Source of the DNA: Alectoria sarmentosa
Taxonomy: Eukaryota > Ascomycota > Lecanoromycetes > Lecanorales > Parmeliaceae
Direction: 5' to 3'
Length of the DNA stretch: 41,372 bases
Assembly (NCBI GenBank): GCA_009733775.1
Contig: WOGZ01000294.1
Span: forward strand, 1-41,372
The notes beneath the pieces were generated by a model. That model made no database searches. It was not told the DNA's origin and saw nothing but the letters and a program-made list of their open reading frames with translations. Below are positions 31,682-41,372 of the stretch, piece by piece. Position numbers and translations under genes: made by a program. The stretch's first letter is position 1, and each line of letters begins with the position of its first letter.

Positions 31682-33690
31682 TCATTCTCGATGTCGGAAA
31701 TGCAACGCCAAAAACCCCAGCACTCTATATCCCACAATGATCCCTACGAGAATACCAACCCACTTGCCCGTCCTGCCGGTCGCATAGCCATAGCTGTCCA
31801 GTACGCCGGTGCCTGCGATCATACACTGGGGCGCCAGTTCGGTGTCGTACATGCATTGGCAGCCGGAGCCGCAGGTATAGGTGCGTTGGGCGAATTCGTT
31901 TACCATCATGCCTTGGAAGACGTAGGTCTGGTAGCCAATGAATTTTGTCAGCAAGCGGGCCCATGCTTTTTGTACCAAATTTGGGAGAATAGAGGTGGCC
32001 GTACCTGATAGTCGATATAATGGAATACATATTTCCAAAAGACATTCAGAATAGTCGGGCTCACCAAGAAGCCGCCCACGCTCATCCATAGCCCATTCGC
32101 AAAAGCAACGATAGCGAGTGCGACTACGAAAATAGGGAAGAGTGAAGATACCAGCACGACAAGGGATTCGGCCGCCAACAGGTCCAAGAAAAGCCACATG
32201 ATCCACACCATGAAAGCGTCACCGCTGGGGCGGAAATTAGAAAGCCAGTACGCGATGACGGAAAAGATGACGGCTATGAGGAAGAGGTAGGGGAGCCCGA
32301 TGATGAAATTTGCTATCAGGAAGGGCAAGGCGCCGTAGAGACCGTTGGCACGGTCTTTGGCGAACGTGGCGCGGTCTTCGAGGAAGGCGGGGACGTAGGC
32401 CACGGCCATGAATGACATGAAGGCTGAGCCAAAGAAGATGCCGTTGATGAAGGGTTGGATGGAGTCCTGGGTGGTGGGAAGTCGGAGCCAGACTGTGCCC
32501 ATCATGATCGCGAGGCCCATGTACATGGCAATGCGGATGCCATAGGCTACGACGTCACGGTAACTTTTGATGAACATTCTTAGGAGGAGGGCCGAGATGA
32601 TCGTGAAAATACTTGGACGACGAGAGTGATGTTCGAGCATCGCTATCGCGGGTTGATCCTTTCCCTCGGTCGCCGTGAAAGGGACAGTGTGTTGCTGCTG
32701 TTTCCAAGTTGCGTGTATGCCATCCAAATTTCTCTGCGCCTGTTCACGATCAAGGGCAAAGTCGCTGTTTGTAATGTCCAGTAAGTGCTCGGCCGGGTTG
32801 GTTTGTGGACGGATCGGGAACCCGGCCGACTCAAAGTAAGAAGTGACGTTTGACAACGGTCCAAAATAGCACGTCTTCCCCTGCGAAAGCAGCAGTAATC
32901 TATCGAAAAGCCCGAATGTCGAGGTTGACGGTTGATGAATGCTCGCTACGACTAAGAGATTGTATCTTCGGGCTACGCTGCGGAGATGCGATATGATCTC
33001 ATGACTGGCAGACGAGTCGAGTCCGCTGGTCGGCTCGTCGAGGAATAGGATCTTGGGTTCTGTGATTATTTGGGCGGCAACGCTAGCTCGGCGCTTCTGT
33101 CCCCCGCTGATTCCCTTACGCAAGGGAGTCCCGATTAATATGTGAGCCTGATCAGTCAAACCGAACGCCTTAAGAAGATCATCGACCCGTGCTAGGCGCT
33201 CGCGTTTAGTGACTGAACCAGCTAGGGAGAGGCGAGCGGAGAAATGGACGGTTTCGCGGACGGTGAGGGAACCGATTAGAGCGTCTTCTTGTTCGACGTA
33301 GGAGCTTATTTCCCGAAAGGCGGATTGGGGTAGATGCGTCCCATTGGTAAACACATTGCCGTCGACGGAGCCAGAGCTGGTGCCCCTGCGCGCCAGGGTA
33401 TTGAGTAGAGTAGTCTTACCGGAACCCGAAGGTCCCATAAGGGCGAGGATCTCGCCTTGGATTAATTAGTCGAGGTGTGCGTCTGAGGGAAAGCTTGTTT
33501 AGGGTCACTCCTTACCTGCTTTGACCTCACCATCAACGTTGTCAAGCAGACTTTTTGGCGCCTTGGTCTTTCTGTCGTCGACAGTGACGGTGATACCATG
33601 CCAAGAGAGATTTTTGATGTTTGAGTTGTAGAGAGGCTCAGAAGCCGCAGCTCGTTCCAGGTCGTGATTAGAATTCTCGGACTCCGACAT
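31682..33690 (-). CDS. ABCG (White-type) half-transporter, three exons, 623 aa
   Basis: An ATP-driven membrane exporter with one nucleotide-binding domain followed by one membrane domain, which must dimerise; fungal members export lipids, xenobiotics or secondary metabolites. Exons are 33690-33516, 33455-32005 and 31927-31682. Walker A GPSGSGKT (66-73) follows the first intron; then the Q-loop YVEQEDALIGSLTVRE, signature GISGGQKRR (about 173-181), Walker B ILFLDEPTSGLDSS (194-207) and H-loop VVASIHQPS. The membrane domain begins about FTIISALLLRMFIKSYRDVV and has six predicted helices, with a Cys-rich loop (TYTCGSGCQCMYDTELAPQC) before the last helix. The last intron (31928-32004, CTGAC branch) gives YIDYQ/TYVFQGMMVNEF. 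The start MSESENSNHD was preferred; a Met 29 codons upstream is in frame. Its neighbour is the Zn2Cys6 regulator. Confidence 0.93.
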
Positions 33691-34437
33691 GGCTATTGGA
33701 TGAGTGCCAAGAATATCAGCAAGCCTGCGGGAAAATTGGCAGGAGGTCTTAGATTTATAGAGCAGACGAGGTGTCAAAACATGGGAGACTCTAGCGGGAG
33801 TCTGACTAAGCCGAAGAATGGAAGGAGAGGAAGCGACAATGATATACCTGGGAAATGTAAGTAAGGTAGAGCTGAAGGGTTGGCGATTGCCTAAAAAGGC
33901 AAGGTTCCAACTATTCGACCAGGTCGCGGCGCAAGGAGGCTCTGTCAGCGAAACTTAGTCGGAAAATTCTGGGGGAAATCCTCGGGTCGCCGACTGCCGC
34001 AATAGGTTTAGACCAGGAAATCCTCTCATCACCAATATAATCAAATTTCTACCCTCACCGAAGGGGTATCCAGAGCCTTTGCATGGTTTCAGCTCAAAGC
34101 CTTGAGACATCAGATCCTTTCGTAGGTCACCGGTCAACTCCTTCGCTTCCCAGCCCTACCAGCCACCGGTCTCATTCCCCATAGAACTTGGATTACAATT
34201 CGAGGCTGGGGATGTCATGTGAACAGAGCAACTTATAGCGTATGCGATGGATAGCAACTCTAGACCCAGAGTCTAGAGATTCGGTTCCTTTTCTGGATTG
34301 TGAGCCGCCCTAAAAGTGTTGACCGGTTAGAGTTTGTCTCAAGTGAGAGTAATCTATTCCACGCTGCCCTTTTGCTATAACAAAGTAGGAAGAGCTTCCC
34401 ACTTCCATAAGCTAAACAGTCGCAATAGTTGATGTAA
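33691..34437. promoter_or_regulatory. Promoter region of the ABC transporter with candidate operator sites
   Basis: The 747 bp between the regulator stop and the transporter start contain three ACCGGT words (34129-34134, 34165-34170 and, inverted, 34322-34327) and a perfect spaced palindrome at 34258-34278. Two of the ACCGGT copies extend to ACCGGTCAAC and its reverse complement GTTGACCGGT. Zn2Cys6 proteins usually bind CGG/CCG half-sites, so these are candidate regulator sites; this is inference. Confidence 0.45.
34258..34278. promoter_or_regulatory. Perfect 8-bp inverted repeat CTCTAGAC-N5-GTCTAGAG
   Basis: The arms CTCTAGAC (34258-34265) and GTCTAGAG (34271-34278) are exact reverse complements around CCAGA. 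The spacing suits a dimeric DNA-binding protein. It lies ~570 bp upstream of the ABC transporter start codon and ~160 bp past the regulator stop, where it could alternatively act in transcript folding. Confidence 0.5.
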
Positions 34438-36455
34438 CTAGTTCAGGGCCAAAAAATCATCAAACCAAGAGTCATCGTCCCCTTGCGGGATATCCCTGAT
34501 ATTGACCGAAAGCGTTTCTTCAATGCCGGCTTCTTCCAATCTACGGTGTGCCGAAATATAATCTCGTTTGTCGTCGGGTAATCTCATGTCCCGCGGAGGA
34601 TCCAGGACCGCCCTGGCCACACTCTTTACTTGTCTTAAGACAACACCGGCCATTTCCCATAAGTCGCTCAACTTCTTGAGCGCACCTATACTCATCTGTA
34701 TTTGCTGCTGTATCACCGACTGCTTGTGGCTCCATTGAGGCAGGTTGTAGGCGCCTAAGTGAATTATGGCCTGCAAAGCCACAGCGCAGACGAAGAAAGG
34801 TGTTCGCAAATACAGTAAAGACAGTGCACTTATCATTTGGCAAATCCCATCAGCTGCATCCACGGCTTTCTTCGTGTGGTGCAGAATAGACTCTGAGTGC
34901 AGAGTCGCAGCATTTGGGACGCAGGTAATCTGATGGATGAGCCCGGAAGCGGCTAGAACCGATCGCGGCCTGTGAAGGTATATATTGCTACTGCGAAGGT
35001 GTAAGCTTTGATTTGGAATCGTGAGATGTAATGCCTACGCGTGGATCATCATATGAGTCTGAAAGGTAATTTCGTTGATCGACCCATCTTTATTCACGAA
35101 GCTTTGCATTTGTTTCGGAAGATGCAAGATTAGATTATCTAGTACTAGCTCCGCCTCTGTATGTGACGGCAGTGACTGCAGCGGTTGAACAATGGAGACA
35201 GGAATGATACCACTCAGAGCTCGAGCCGCAGCAATGCGGTAGGAGAAGGACGAGTATTCAACCTCCTCTTCAGCGAAAAAGCGACGATCAAACTCTGCCA
35301 GGCTTCTCGTTCTAGGTTGGGCCTAAAAACCGTAGATCGTCAGACAGGCACAGGACGAACATTAATTATACATACATCACTGTCGTGGTACATTGCTTCC
35401 TCGCACGGTAGCAGCACATCGGAGTCCACATCCTTTAGACGCATATTGCTCGTCTGGTTCAAGCCTGCAAACATTATATCAAGGATAAAAAGTTCCCACC
35501 ACGTACGGCGCCAGCTCTCTTCCAATGCATGGCTTCCTTTTCCATGTCTACTAGCGAAGTCCTGCCTGTGTAATCCGATAGCAAGTGCTATTTCAGTAGC
35601 TGTAAGCAGGAATGCTTGGGCTTGTGTAGGATTGTTGGACATGTGCGATGATATGGCTAGAAGAAGAAGAGACTGCACAGTGAACCCATTTTGCGGGTAT
35701 TTCTCCAATTGCTGCGGAGGTGCTAAAGCTTTTAGCCCGTCATTTCTGGCGCAGGCGTAGATGGAGCCAATGTAATTGATTACAGGTATCAAGCTCATTC
35801 CTTCAATGCCGCTCACATGCTGTTCAACATATATAACAGGCGGTAAAAACGGATGGGAAGGCCAGAATGATGAGTAAAGAACTGACGTATAGATAGGATC
35901 GAGAGAGGTGGGTTCTTCGGCATCTGCGCGTAAATAGGTGTACTGTTTGAGAGGCACCACGGCCATGTTTTCGAAGTCATAATGATCTATCATATCGAAA
36001 TCGGCCCCGAGGTCTAGCGCAGGAGTGGAATCACATGTGATCGCTGGCTGTTTCCACGCGTCGCCGGCATCATCTTTGGGAGGCGTTGATCTCAAAGCTA
36101 ATTGAAGAGATCAGTAATCGCATGCGAAAGGATCTTGTAGGCGAGTTTGAGAACAGCACTGACGACTTATGTGTATGTCAAGACCTAGAATGCTGTGTGA
36201 CGCCGGTGTATTCACTTTGGGGACTTGCGCTTTTCTAGGGTGTAGATGCGCGATCGATTTGCCACGACGAGAGGGGGCGTAGGTGCATGACCTGTTCCCC
36301 TTCTTGCAACGGAGGCAAGTCGGCATTGTTCCATCACATCTTTGGTGTCTCGATCTGCAGGCTTCACAGGCTGTACTAACTGGAAGCGCACGATCCAAGG
36401 AGATGTATCTTGGCTTGCTGACGCTACTTGGGGGTGATGTTGTACTAATTTCCAT
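34438..36455 (-). CDS. Zn2Cys6 (Gal4-type) transcription factor, four exons, 609 aa
   Basis: A fungal-specific nuclear regulator. The binuclear zinc cluster has CX2CX6CX6CX2CX6C spacing (Cys30, 33, 40, 47, 50, 57), followed by basic RRGKS. The middle homology region contains TSVLYSSFWPSHPFLPPVIY, GFTVQSLLLLAISSHMSNNP, ALAIGLHRQDF and SWRRTWWELFILDIMFAG. Exons: 36455-36185, 36097-35376, 35322-35039, 34990-34438. Intron 2 (GTATGT..TTTAG) and intron 3 (34991-35038, 48 nt, GTAGGC..CGCAG) are well supported and give HDSD/AQPRTR and MMIHA/SNIYLHRPRS. The first donor (CTAG/GTCTTG) is weak; an alternative ATAA/GTCGTC donor also keeps phase and changes only a few residues. Location between a transporter and a P450 suggests a pathway-specific role. 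Confidence 0.88.
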
Positions 36456-38645
36456 TATGAAGGGAGTTTCATGCTTTCTATAGAGAAAAAGCGCAGGTGC
36501 GCTCCCCACACGGCGCGGCGGTCGCAGTGGTGAAAAGCCTTTAGAATCTTCAAAAACGAGCCTTACGAGTAGCCTTAATAAAAAGCTGTGTTTATGTTGA
36601 TTCTTCACGTCGATTGCCACAGTGATTTGACTTGAATTGATTACCACAAGTGAGGGCGTTTTGAAAAGCTGTCATTGATGGATGACGGAGGAGAAAGAAA
36701 CGGCGCTTTCCCCTTTCCCGCAATCCCCGAATTTCTCGGCTACTTCTCCCGCCTTTGGTTTCTCCGGGGATTTTGTTTTGATACCGTTTTCATGTTACTT
36801 CCCGCGATTTTTTTTTGTACGGTAAAGGGCATCGAAACGAGCTACTGTCGTCTCGCAACCGCACAAGGACAGATAGACTCCGATCTGGCGAAATGCAAGT
36901 ACTCTACCCATGAGCGGTTGGGGAAATTTCACAAGCAGTTGCTCTGCTAGCTTTCCAGATTTGCGTTCCCGCGGTATCTCAAAAGTCATCTTTCGCAACT
37001 ACCAATCCTGTGAGTGGCCTCCACTTACAAGACTCCCTGCCAACGCTCTTGTGCATATAAGCTCCAAAAATCCCAACCTCTACTAAAATGGTGAAATCCT
37101 GGGCGAACTCCATATCTACGCCGGTGAAGCACGCCGAGTTATCACTCAATTTGCCGATGCAAACCACTATTGCTCTCACGTACGCAAAGGGCTGTGGATG
37201 ATATGCCGCTTCTTTCAGCATCGAGGAAATGCAAGAAACTCCTCTGCTGACTTCATGAAACTCGAAGATCTCCGTCAGCGTCTGATCCACAACCCTCTGG
37301 CAAAGAAGCTCGTTTGATTGATGTGTTATACATAGTACCAAAGCATGCCTGAACTACTCTCTTGGGAGAGAAATACAGGCTTTGGCGTTGCCGTTGCCAT
37401 TAGTTCCAGCTCTCAGCCAAAATGCTGATGTTATTTATGTAAGGTGGTATAGAGTTGAACGAGCTGGAAAATACCGAATCGAAAGTGATCAAGGAGATTG
37501 TTAGACCCTATGGCAAGAAGTGGCTTTTGGTAGATGGACAGCGGCGACGATTTGCCACCAGGCGAGTCGAGATTAAATTCCACGTAAGTCATCAGACGGT
37601 CTTGAGCTAATGGCGAGAATGTTTAGACCGATTGATAACGACTAATTAGTAACAACAGGCTCGTTGATATTCGCCGGAAGTCCAGACGTCGTCAGCGCTC
37701 TTCAAAACCGTGACAAGAAGTAAAGGGTGGGTCATAGGAAGAAACCACGTTCAAAAAACCGCATGAAAAGCCAGGGTATCTCTAATAGTACCTAATTACC
37801 TCTAAATCGTATCAGGCAGAGAAGTTGGCTGTCTCACTAGCACCACAGATACCGATTTCTGGTAGAAGCATTCATCAGCCCGATTTCGCCGTTAAGATAT
37901 TCTACACTTCGATTGTCGTCACCCGTTTCATACATGACCAAAGTTGCCCATACGCATGATGCAAACTCGAAGGGGGTCAGGTTGCCAACATAGAATGATT
38001 TCGCGCTCGATGGATATGCTGATGTACTCTTAACCACAAGCCTTGGAGATTCGATTGCAGAGCTCAAGCGGGATGGGAATATAAGGGTAAACGTCTTGTA
38101 TGTGGATACTCCTGGCAGATTAGCGTTTCCGATCGATTAGGATGTCTTGGTCGGGGTTTAGGGTTTGCCGCCTATTCAACCGGAACAACGTCGTCGGCAC
38201 AACTGGACCAGCAATTTCAATCTTTGTTTTCTTACCTTTGCGATTTCTCAGAAGAACCAGTGCATTCTCGGATGAGCGAGCAAAATAGATAGAGTTCCCG
38301 AAGGCAAGGATATCGATAGTATTCAACACCTCGGCTCGACGGACCTGTTCGCAAGCAGTACCACTAGACTATGGCAGACTGGATTATGGTAGGAGCATAT
38401 ATACGTGCCATCTTATTCTAGCGGAGAGAACAGATCATGGCGGTAGTCGAAACAGCCCCCAACATTCACCCGAACAATGACGATACACCCATGACATGGA
38501 ATTCAAAAGTAAAGCAATAGAATTAGAGGCATCCTTGGCTACAAATACTCGGAGACTGCCTCCATGGTAAGCTATACATAAGTCAATTGGAAACATGTCC
38601 GCGTTGTCGCACGATGAAGATGGTCTCAAGACTCATCTCGCAAGT

Positions 38646-38661
38646 CACGTGTCGTGACACG
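38646..38661. promoter_or_regulatory. CACGTG box overlapping a CGTGTC-GT-GACACG palindrome
   Basis: CACGTGTCGTGACACG combines an E-box-type hexamer with a 6-bp inverted repeat spaced by 2 bp. It lies ~340 bp upstream of the P450 start codon. CACGTG is bound by fungal bHLH proteins; actual use here is inferred only. Confidence 0.4.
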
Positions 38662-38737
38662 CTAGCAGACGCGCTACTGGTTCCCCGCATAGGTACCTAA
38701 TCACGAGTCAGGAGCTGAAAAGCTTCACCCGAGGACC

Positions 38738-38950
38738 TTAGTGATCAGGCCACCCGGAATACTTGGCTAATCCTCCCGCAATCCCCTCTCTTCTCGAGTC
38801 CTTCAATGTCACCGTCCTAACCAAGCTTGGCGCCAAATCTCCTGGACGCCATGGCTGCGCTAGCATTTGATCGAATGCCTCATAGGGCGACTGTGTCTCC
38901 CGTGCTACCCCGAAGCTCAGGGAGGATGGAAGGAGTAGCAACCCAAGCAT
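38738..38950 (-). CDS. Doubtful small ORF with signal-peptide-like N-terminus
   Basis: Seventy codons starting MLGLLLLPSSLSFGVARETQ, which looks like a short secretion signal, then a charged sequence ending AKYSGWPDH. It would start ~50 bp from the P450 gene on the other strand and lie in its promoter. There is no recognised family and no splice extension; chance is the simplest explanation. Confidence 0.15.
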   Translation of the reverse strand: MLGLLLLPSSLSFGVARETQSPYEAFDQMLAQPWRPGDLAPSLVRTVTLKDSRREGIAGGLAKYSGWPDH

Positions 38951-38999
38951 TCTCCGAAAACAAAGCAGAGTAATTATGTGAGCATATCACACTACGAGA

Positions 39000-40829
39000 A
39001 TGGTGGTATTGATGGATCTCTTGGAGACGCGCTCCATCTTGAGAGCAGTACTCGTGCTCCTCGCTGTCTCCATTGTACACTTCTTCATCAGGTTACACAA
39101 GCATCGACGCGCTCTCGATGGACTGGTAGGTCAACCAGAGACTGGCTTTCAATACCCCACTGACAAATCCCAGCCAAAGCCACCCTTCAGCTTCTGGTTT
39201 GGCCATCTCCCTACAATCGGCAAGCTCATGCAGACACTCCCTCCTAATTGCCATCCCCACGTAATGATCCACTACCTCCGAGTACAATACAAGCTTCCTC
39301 CAGTCTTTTACCTCGACACCTGGCCTTTCGGCGACCCAATCTGCGCTATTGTCGACCCAGAGGTTGCATACCAAGTCACCGTTCAGAACTCGCTGCCGAA
39401 ACACAAGGCTATCCCAGAGGCCATATGGCCATTGGCTGGGGAAAAGAACCTGGTGTCAATGGATGGGGCGGAACATAAGAGGTGGAGGGCTATTTTCAAC
39501 CCGGGTTTCTCTAGTGCTCATCTTATGACACTTGTGGATGGTATCGTCGACGATTCAATGTTGTTTATGAAGATCCTCGGGAGGCATGCTGAGGAGCAGG
39601 AAATCTTCTCGTTGGAGGAGGCCGCGACAAGGGCGACGGTAGATATTATTGGGAGAGTGGTGCTGTGAGTGGATTCTAATCCCGAAGACGGACAGGAAAG
39701 ACTGACCCAATCGCAGAGACACGCAGATGCACGCCCAGACCTCACAGAACGACTTCGTCTCCGCTTTCCGCAATCAGTTGACATGGCTCCTAAAGAGCAA
39801 CGAGTTGAATCCCTTTGTGCTGTTCAATCCTATGCGGCCTATCATTTTCCGGTACAACAAGTGGAGGATGGACAGATTTGTTGGTAAAGTTCTGGATGAG
39901 CGCTTTTCGTCCCGACCTGACAAAGAGGCTGCCAACAGTCGCGTGGCAAAGCGCAACAGACCGGTCATTGATCTAGCTCTCGACGCATATCACGAAGAGG
40001 AAGGCGCCAAGCATACAACGACGGGCATTGATGCTACTTTCAAGAGATTCGCCATGGATCAGATCAAGACTTTCATGTTTGCAGGTCACGACACTACGAG
40101 CTCTACTATCTGCTATATCGCATATGCGCTTTCGGAACATGTAGAGGCGCTTCGCAAGGTCCGCCAAGAGTATGACGAGGTGTTCGGGACAGATGTGGTG
40201 CAGACACCCCATCTGATCAAGAAGGATCCGTACCTGCTTAACAAGTTGCCCTACACAGTCGCCATTATCAAGGAGATTCTGCGACTTTATCCTGCCGCAA
40301 GTAGCGTACGCAGAGGACTGCCTGGCTTTTTTCTGCATCATGATGGCAAACAGTACCCCACTGAAGGTGTGTACAAGAAGGACTAGAGCTCTGACTCGAA
40401 CCTTCATCGATTTGTAGTCCGTTTGCTAACCACCAACCAGGGTTCATGGTCTGGCCCGTCTCTCACGCCCTCCATCACTCCGACGATCTTTGGCTCTCGC
40501 CCAACGCCTTCATTCCCGAACGTTGGCTTGTCAAAGAAGGTGACCCCCTCTTCCCCATCAAAGGTGCATGGCGACCTTTCGAATTTGGCCCAAGGCACTG
40601 CATAGGCATCGAGCTTGCTATGATAGAGATGAAGGTCATCATGGCGCTTATGTTGCGATCATTTGACACCAAGGTTGCGTACGAGGAGCTTGATACGAGG
40701 GATGCCAAAGAGGGGTCGAAAATGGGGTCGAGGACGACGCCGGATGGAGAGAGGGCTTACCAAACTTTGATTGCCACTGCAAAGCCGGTGGATGGGATGC
40801 CTGCAAGGGTGATGAAAAGGAAGGTTTGA
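39000..40829 (+). CDS. Cytochrome P450 monooxygenase, three exons, 567 aa
   Basis: A heme-thiolate oxygenase anchored in the ER by an N-terminal helix (about residues 12-32, SILRAVLVLLAVSIVHFFIR). Exons are 39000-39664, 39717-40366 and 40441-40829, with introns of 52 and 74 nt (the second has TTTGCTAACCACC as branch site). Marks: WRAIFNPGFSSAHL (helix C), AGHDTTSS at residues 344-351 (I helix, oxygen activation), EILR at 408-411 (ExxR), PERW, and the heme loop FEFGPRHCIG with ligand Cys492. All key residues are present, so it should be active. The sequence resembles P450s from fungal secondary metabolism, but the CYP family and substrate cannot be named. Alternative in-frame starts (Met5) are near. 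It is divergent from the Zn2Cys6 regulator; a transposon end lies 485 bp downstream. Confidence 0.93.
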
Positions 40830-41314
40830 AGGCTGCTGCCGATATCTCACATGCCAAGCCTCTTGAGCGACCATGAACAAACGCTCTTCGTCGAGAAAGG
40901 AACTCGAACATATCAGGGATGCAAGATGTGCATAAACATATAGCATATAATGTACGTATTGATCACAATGAAGTGTCCTGCTCCAGAGCTTGTTTTTTCG
41001 GTCGACATTTGGAATGTGGTTGGTAGATACTCGGTGTTACGCAAGCTCTGGCGCATAGCTGTTTTGATACAGCGTACCCTCAAAGCATAAGTCAAAGAGA
41101 GCGCGAACCTGATATGGGAGTGAGCAGGAGCCTTCTGGCTACGGCTAGCCGTATGTAGCATAGCTTACTTGGCTTGGTGGGGAATAGTCTGCAGCAGCCT
41201 CTGTAGATCTAATACATCCTCTTCTAACCACACGAACGCCATCCTGACCATTGTTTTTGTATGGGCTCAAATGCGCGGAGGTGTTGTGGGAATACGCGCT
41301 ACTGCATAGTTTGG
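40830..41314. other. 3' flank of the P450 gene
   Basis: GC-balanced 485 bp between the P450 stop codon and the terminal transposon copy. It presumably includes the 3' UTR; short minus-strand frames are not recognisable. Confidence 0.5.
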
Positions 41315-41372
41315 ATTTAGCGTATTCAAAACCAGTTGGAATGTCTTGGCACTTTTCGTCGCTGCCCCCCCC
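41315..41372 (+). repeat. Transposon-end copy 3, truncated by the contig end
   Basis: ATTTAGCGTATTCAAAACCA, GTTGGAATGTCTTGGCACTT and TTCGTCGCTG are followed by a C run in which the contig stops. It matches copy 2 in opposite orientation with two transitions in the ~50 bases before the C run. The element must continue to the right of the window. The contig end inside this repeat is consistent with an assembly break at a multi-copy sequence. Confidence 0.88.

Larger units (their letters stand above)
36456..38999. other. 2.5 kb divergent region between regulator and P450, no confident gene
   Basis: Besides the two promoters, the stretch holds several unrecognised open frames: 36979-37341 (minus, 120 codons), a possible exon at about 37447-37583 (plus), 37837-38110 (minus) and 38120-38329 (minus). 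The plus-strand exon reads ELNELENTESKVIKEIVRPY then GKKWLLVDGQRRRFATRRVE and is followed by GTAAGT. None shows a known domain. They could be remnants of one or two genes; nothing here is annotated as functional. Confidence 0.4.

Overview
The window looks like a 41.4 kb contig from a filamentous ascomycete (Pezizomycotina, probably a Dothideomycete-like fungus). Genes are split by short introns of about 48-90 nt with GT..AG borders and CTAAC/CTGAC-like branch sites. The families are typically fungal: Zn2Cys6 regulator, PTH11/rhodopsin-like receptor, ABCG half-transporter, P450, MFS sugar transporter. GC-balanced gene islands alternate with very AT-rich blocks whose surviving C residues lie mostly in CpG, the signature of repeat-induced point mutation (RIP). 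This assignment is inferred from sequence character; no search was run.

Layout. 1-6.4 kb is a conserved housekeeping island: a lysine/glycine-rich 3' end of an incoming gene, acyl-CoA-binding protein (minus), tyrosyl-DNA phosphodiesterase TDP1 (plus, divergent from ACBP) and a type II membrane glycosyltransferase-like protein (minus, convergent with TDP1). 7.0-9.7 kb is AT-rich, with a large mutated inverted repeat and a broken transketolase relic. 10.4-12.2 kb holds an intact five-exon MFS sugar transporter, followed by a RIP-type AT block (12.5-13.6 kb). 14.7-19.6 kb holds a U1/C2H2 zinc-finger-like protein, an F-box-like protein, and a secreted-type protein with one stop and one frameshift. 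20,069-24,175 is a RIP-degraded DNA transposon with inverted terminal repeats and TA on both sides. 25.5-28.1 kb carries a small secreted-protein gene with an unclear structure, a G-poor simple-sequence tract, and a tandem duplication just 3' of a rhodopsin-domain receptor gene (28,086-29,654, minus).

The most coherent functional block is 31.6-41.3 kb: an ABCG half-transporter (minus), a Zn2Cys6 transcription factor (minus) and a cytochrome P450 (plus). This is the standard composition of a small specialised-metabolism or detoxification locus: oxidation, regulation and export. It is bracketed by two inverted copies of the same transposon end. The left copy belongs to a ~0.46 kb MITE-like element that ends 64 bp beyond the ABC transporter stop codon. 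The right copy runs off the contig end inside its poly-C tract. I saw no polyketide synthase, NRPS or terpene cyclase, so the block is either partial or a stand-alone transporter/P450 locus.

Exon borders come from splice signals and reading-frame phase. The intact spliced models sum to whole codons. No tRNA, rRNA or CRISPR was found.
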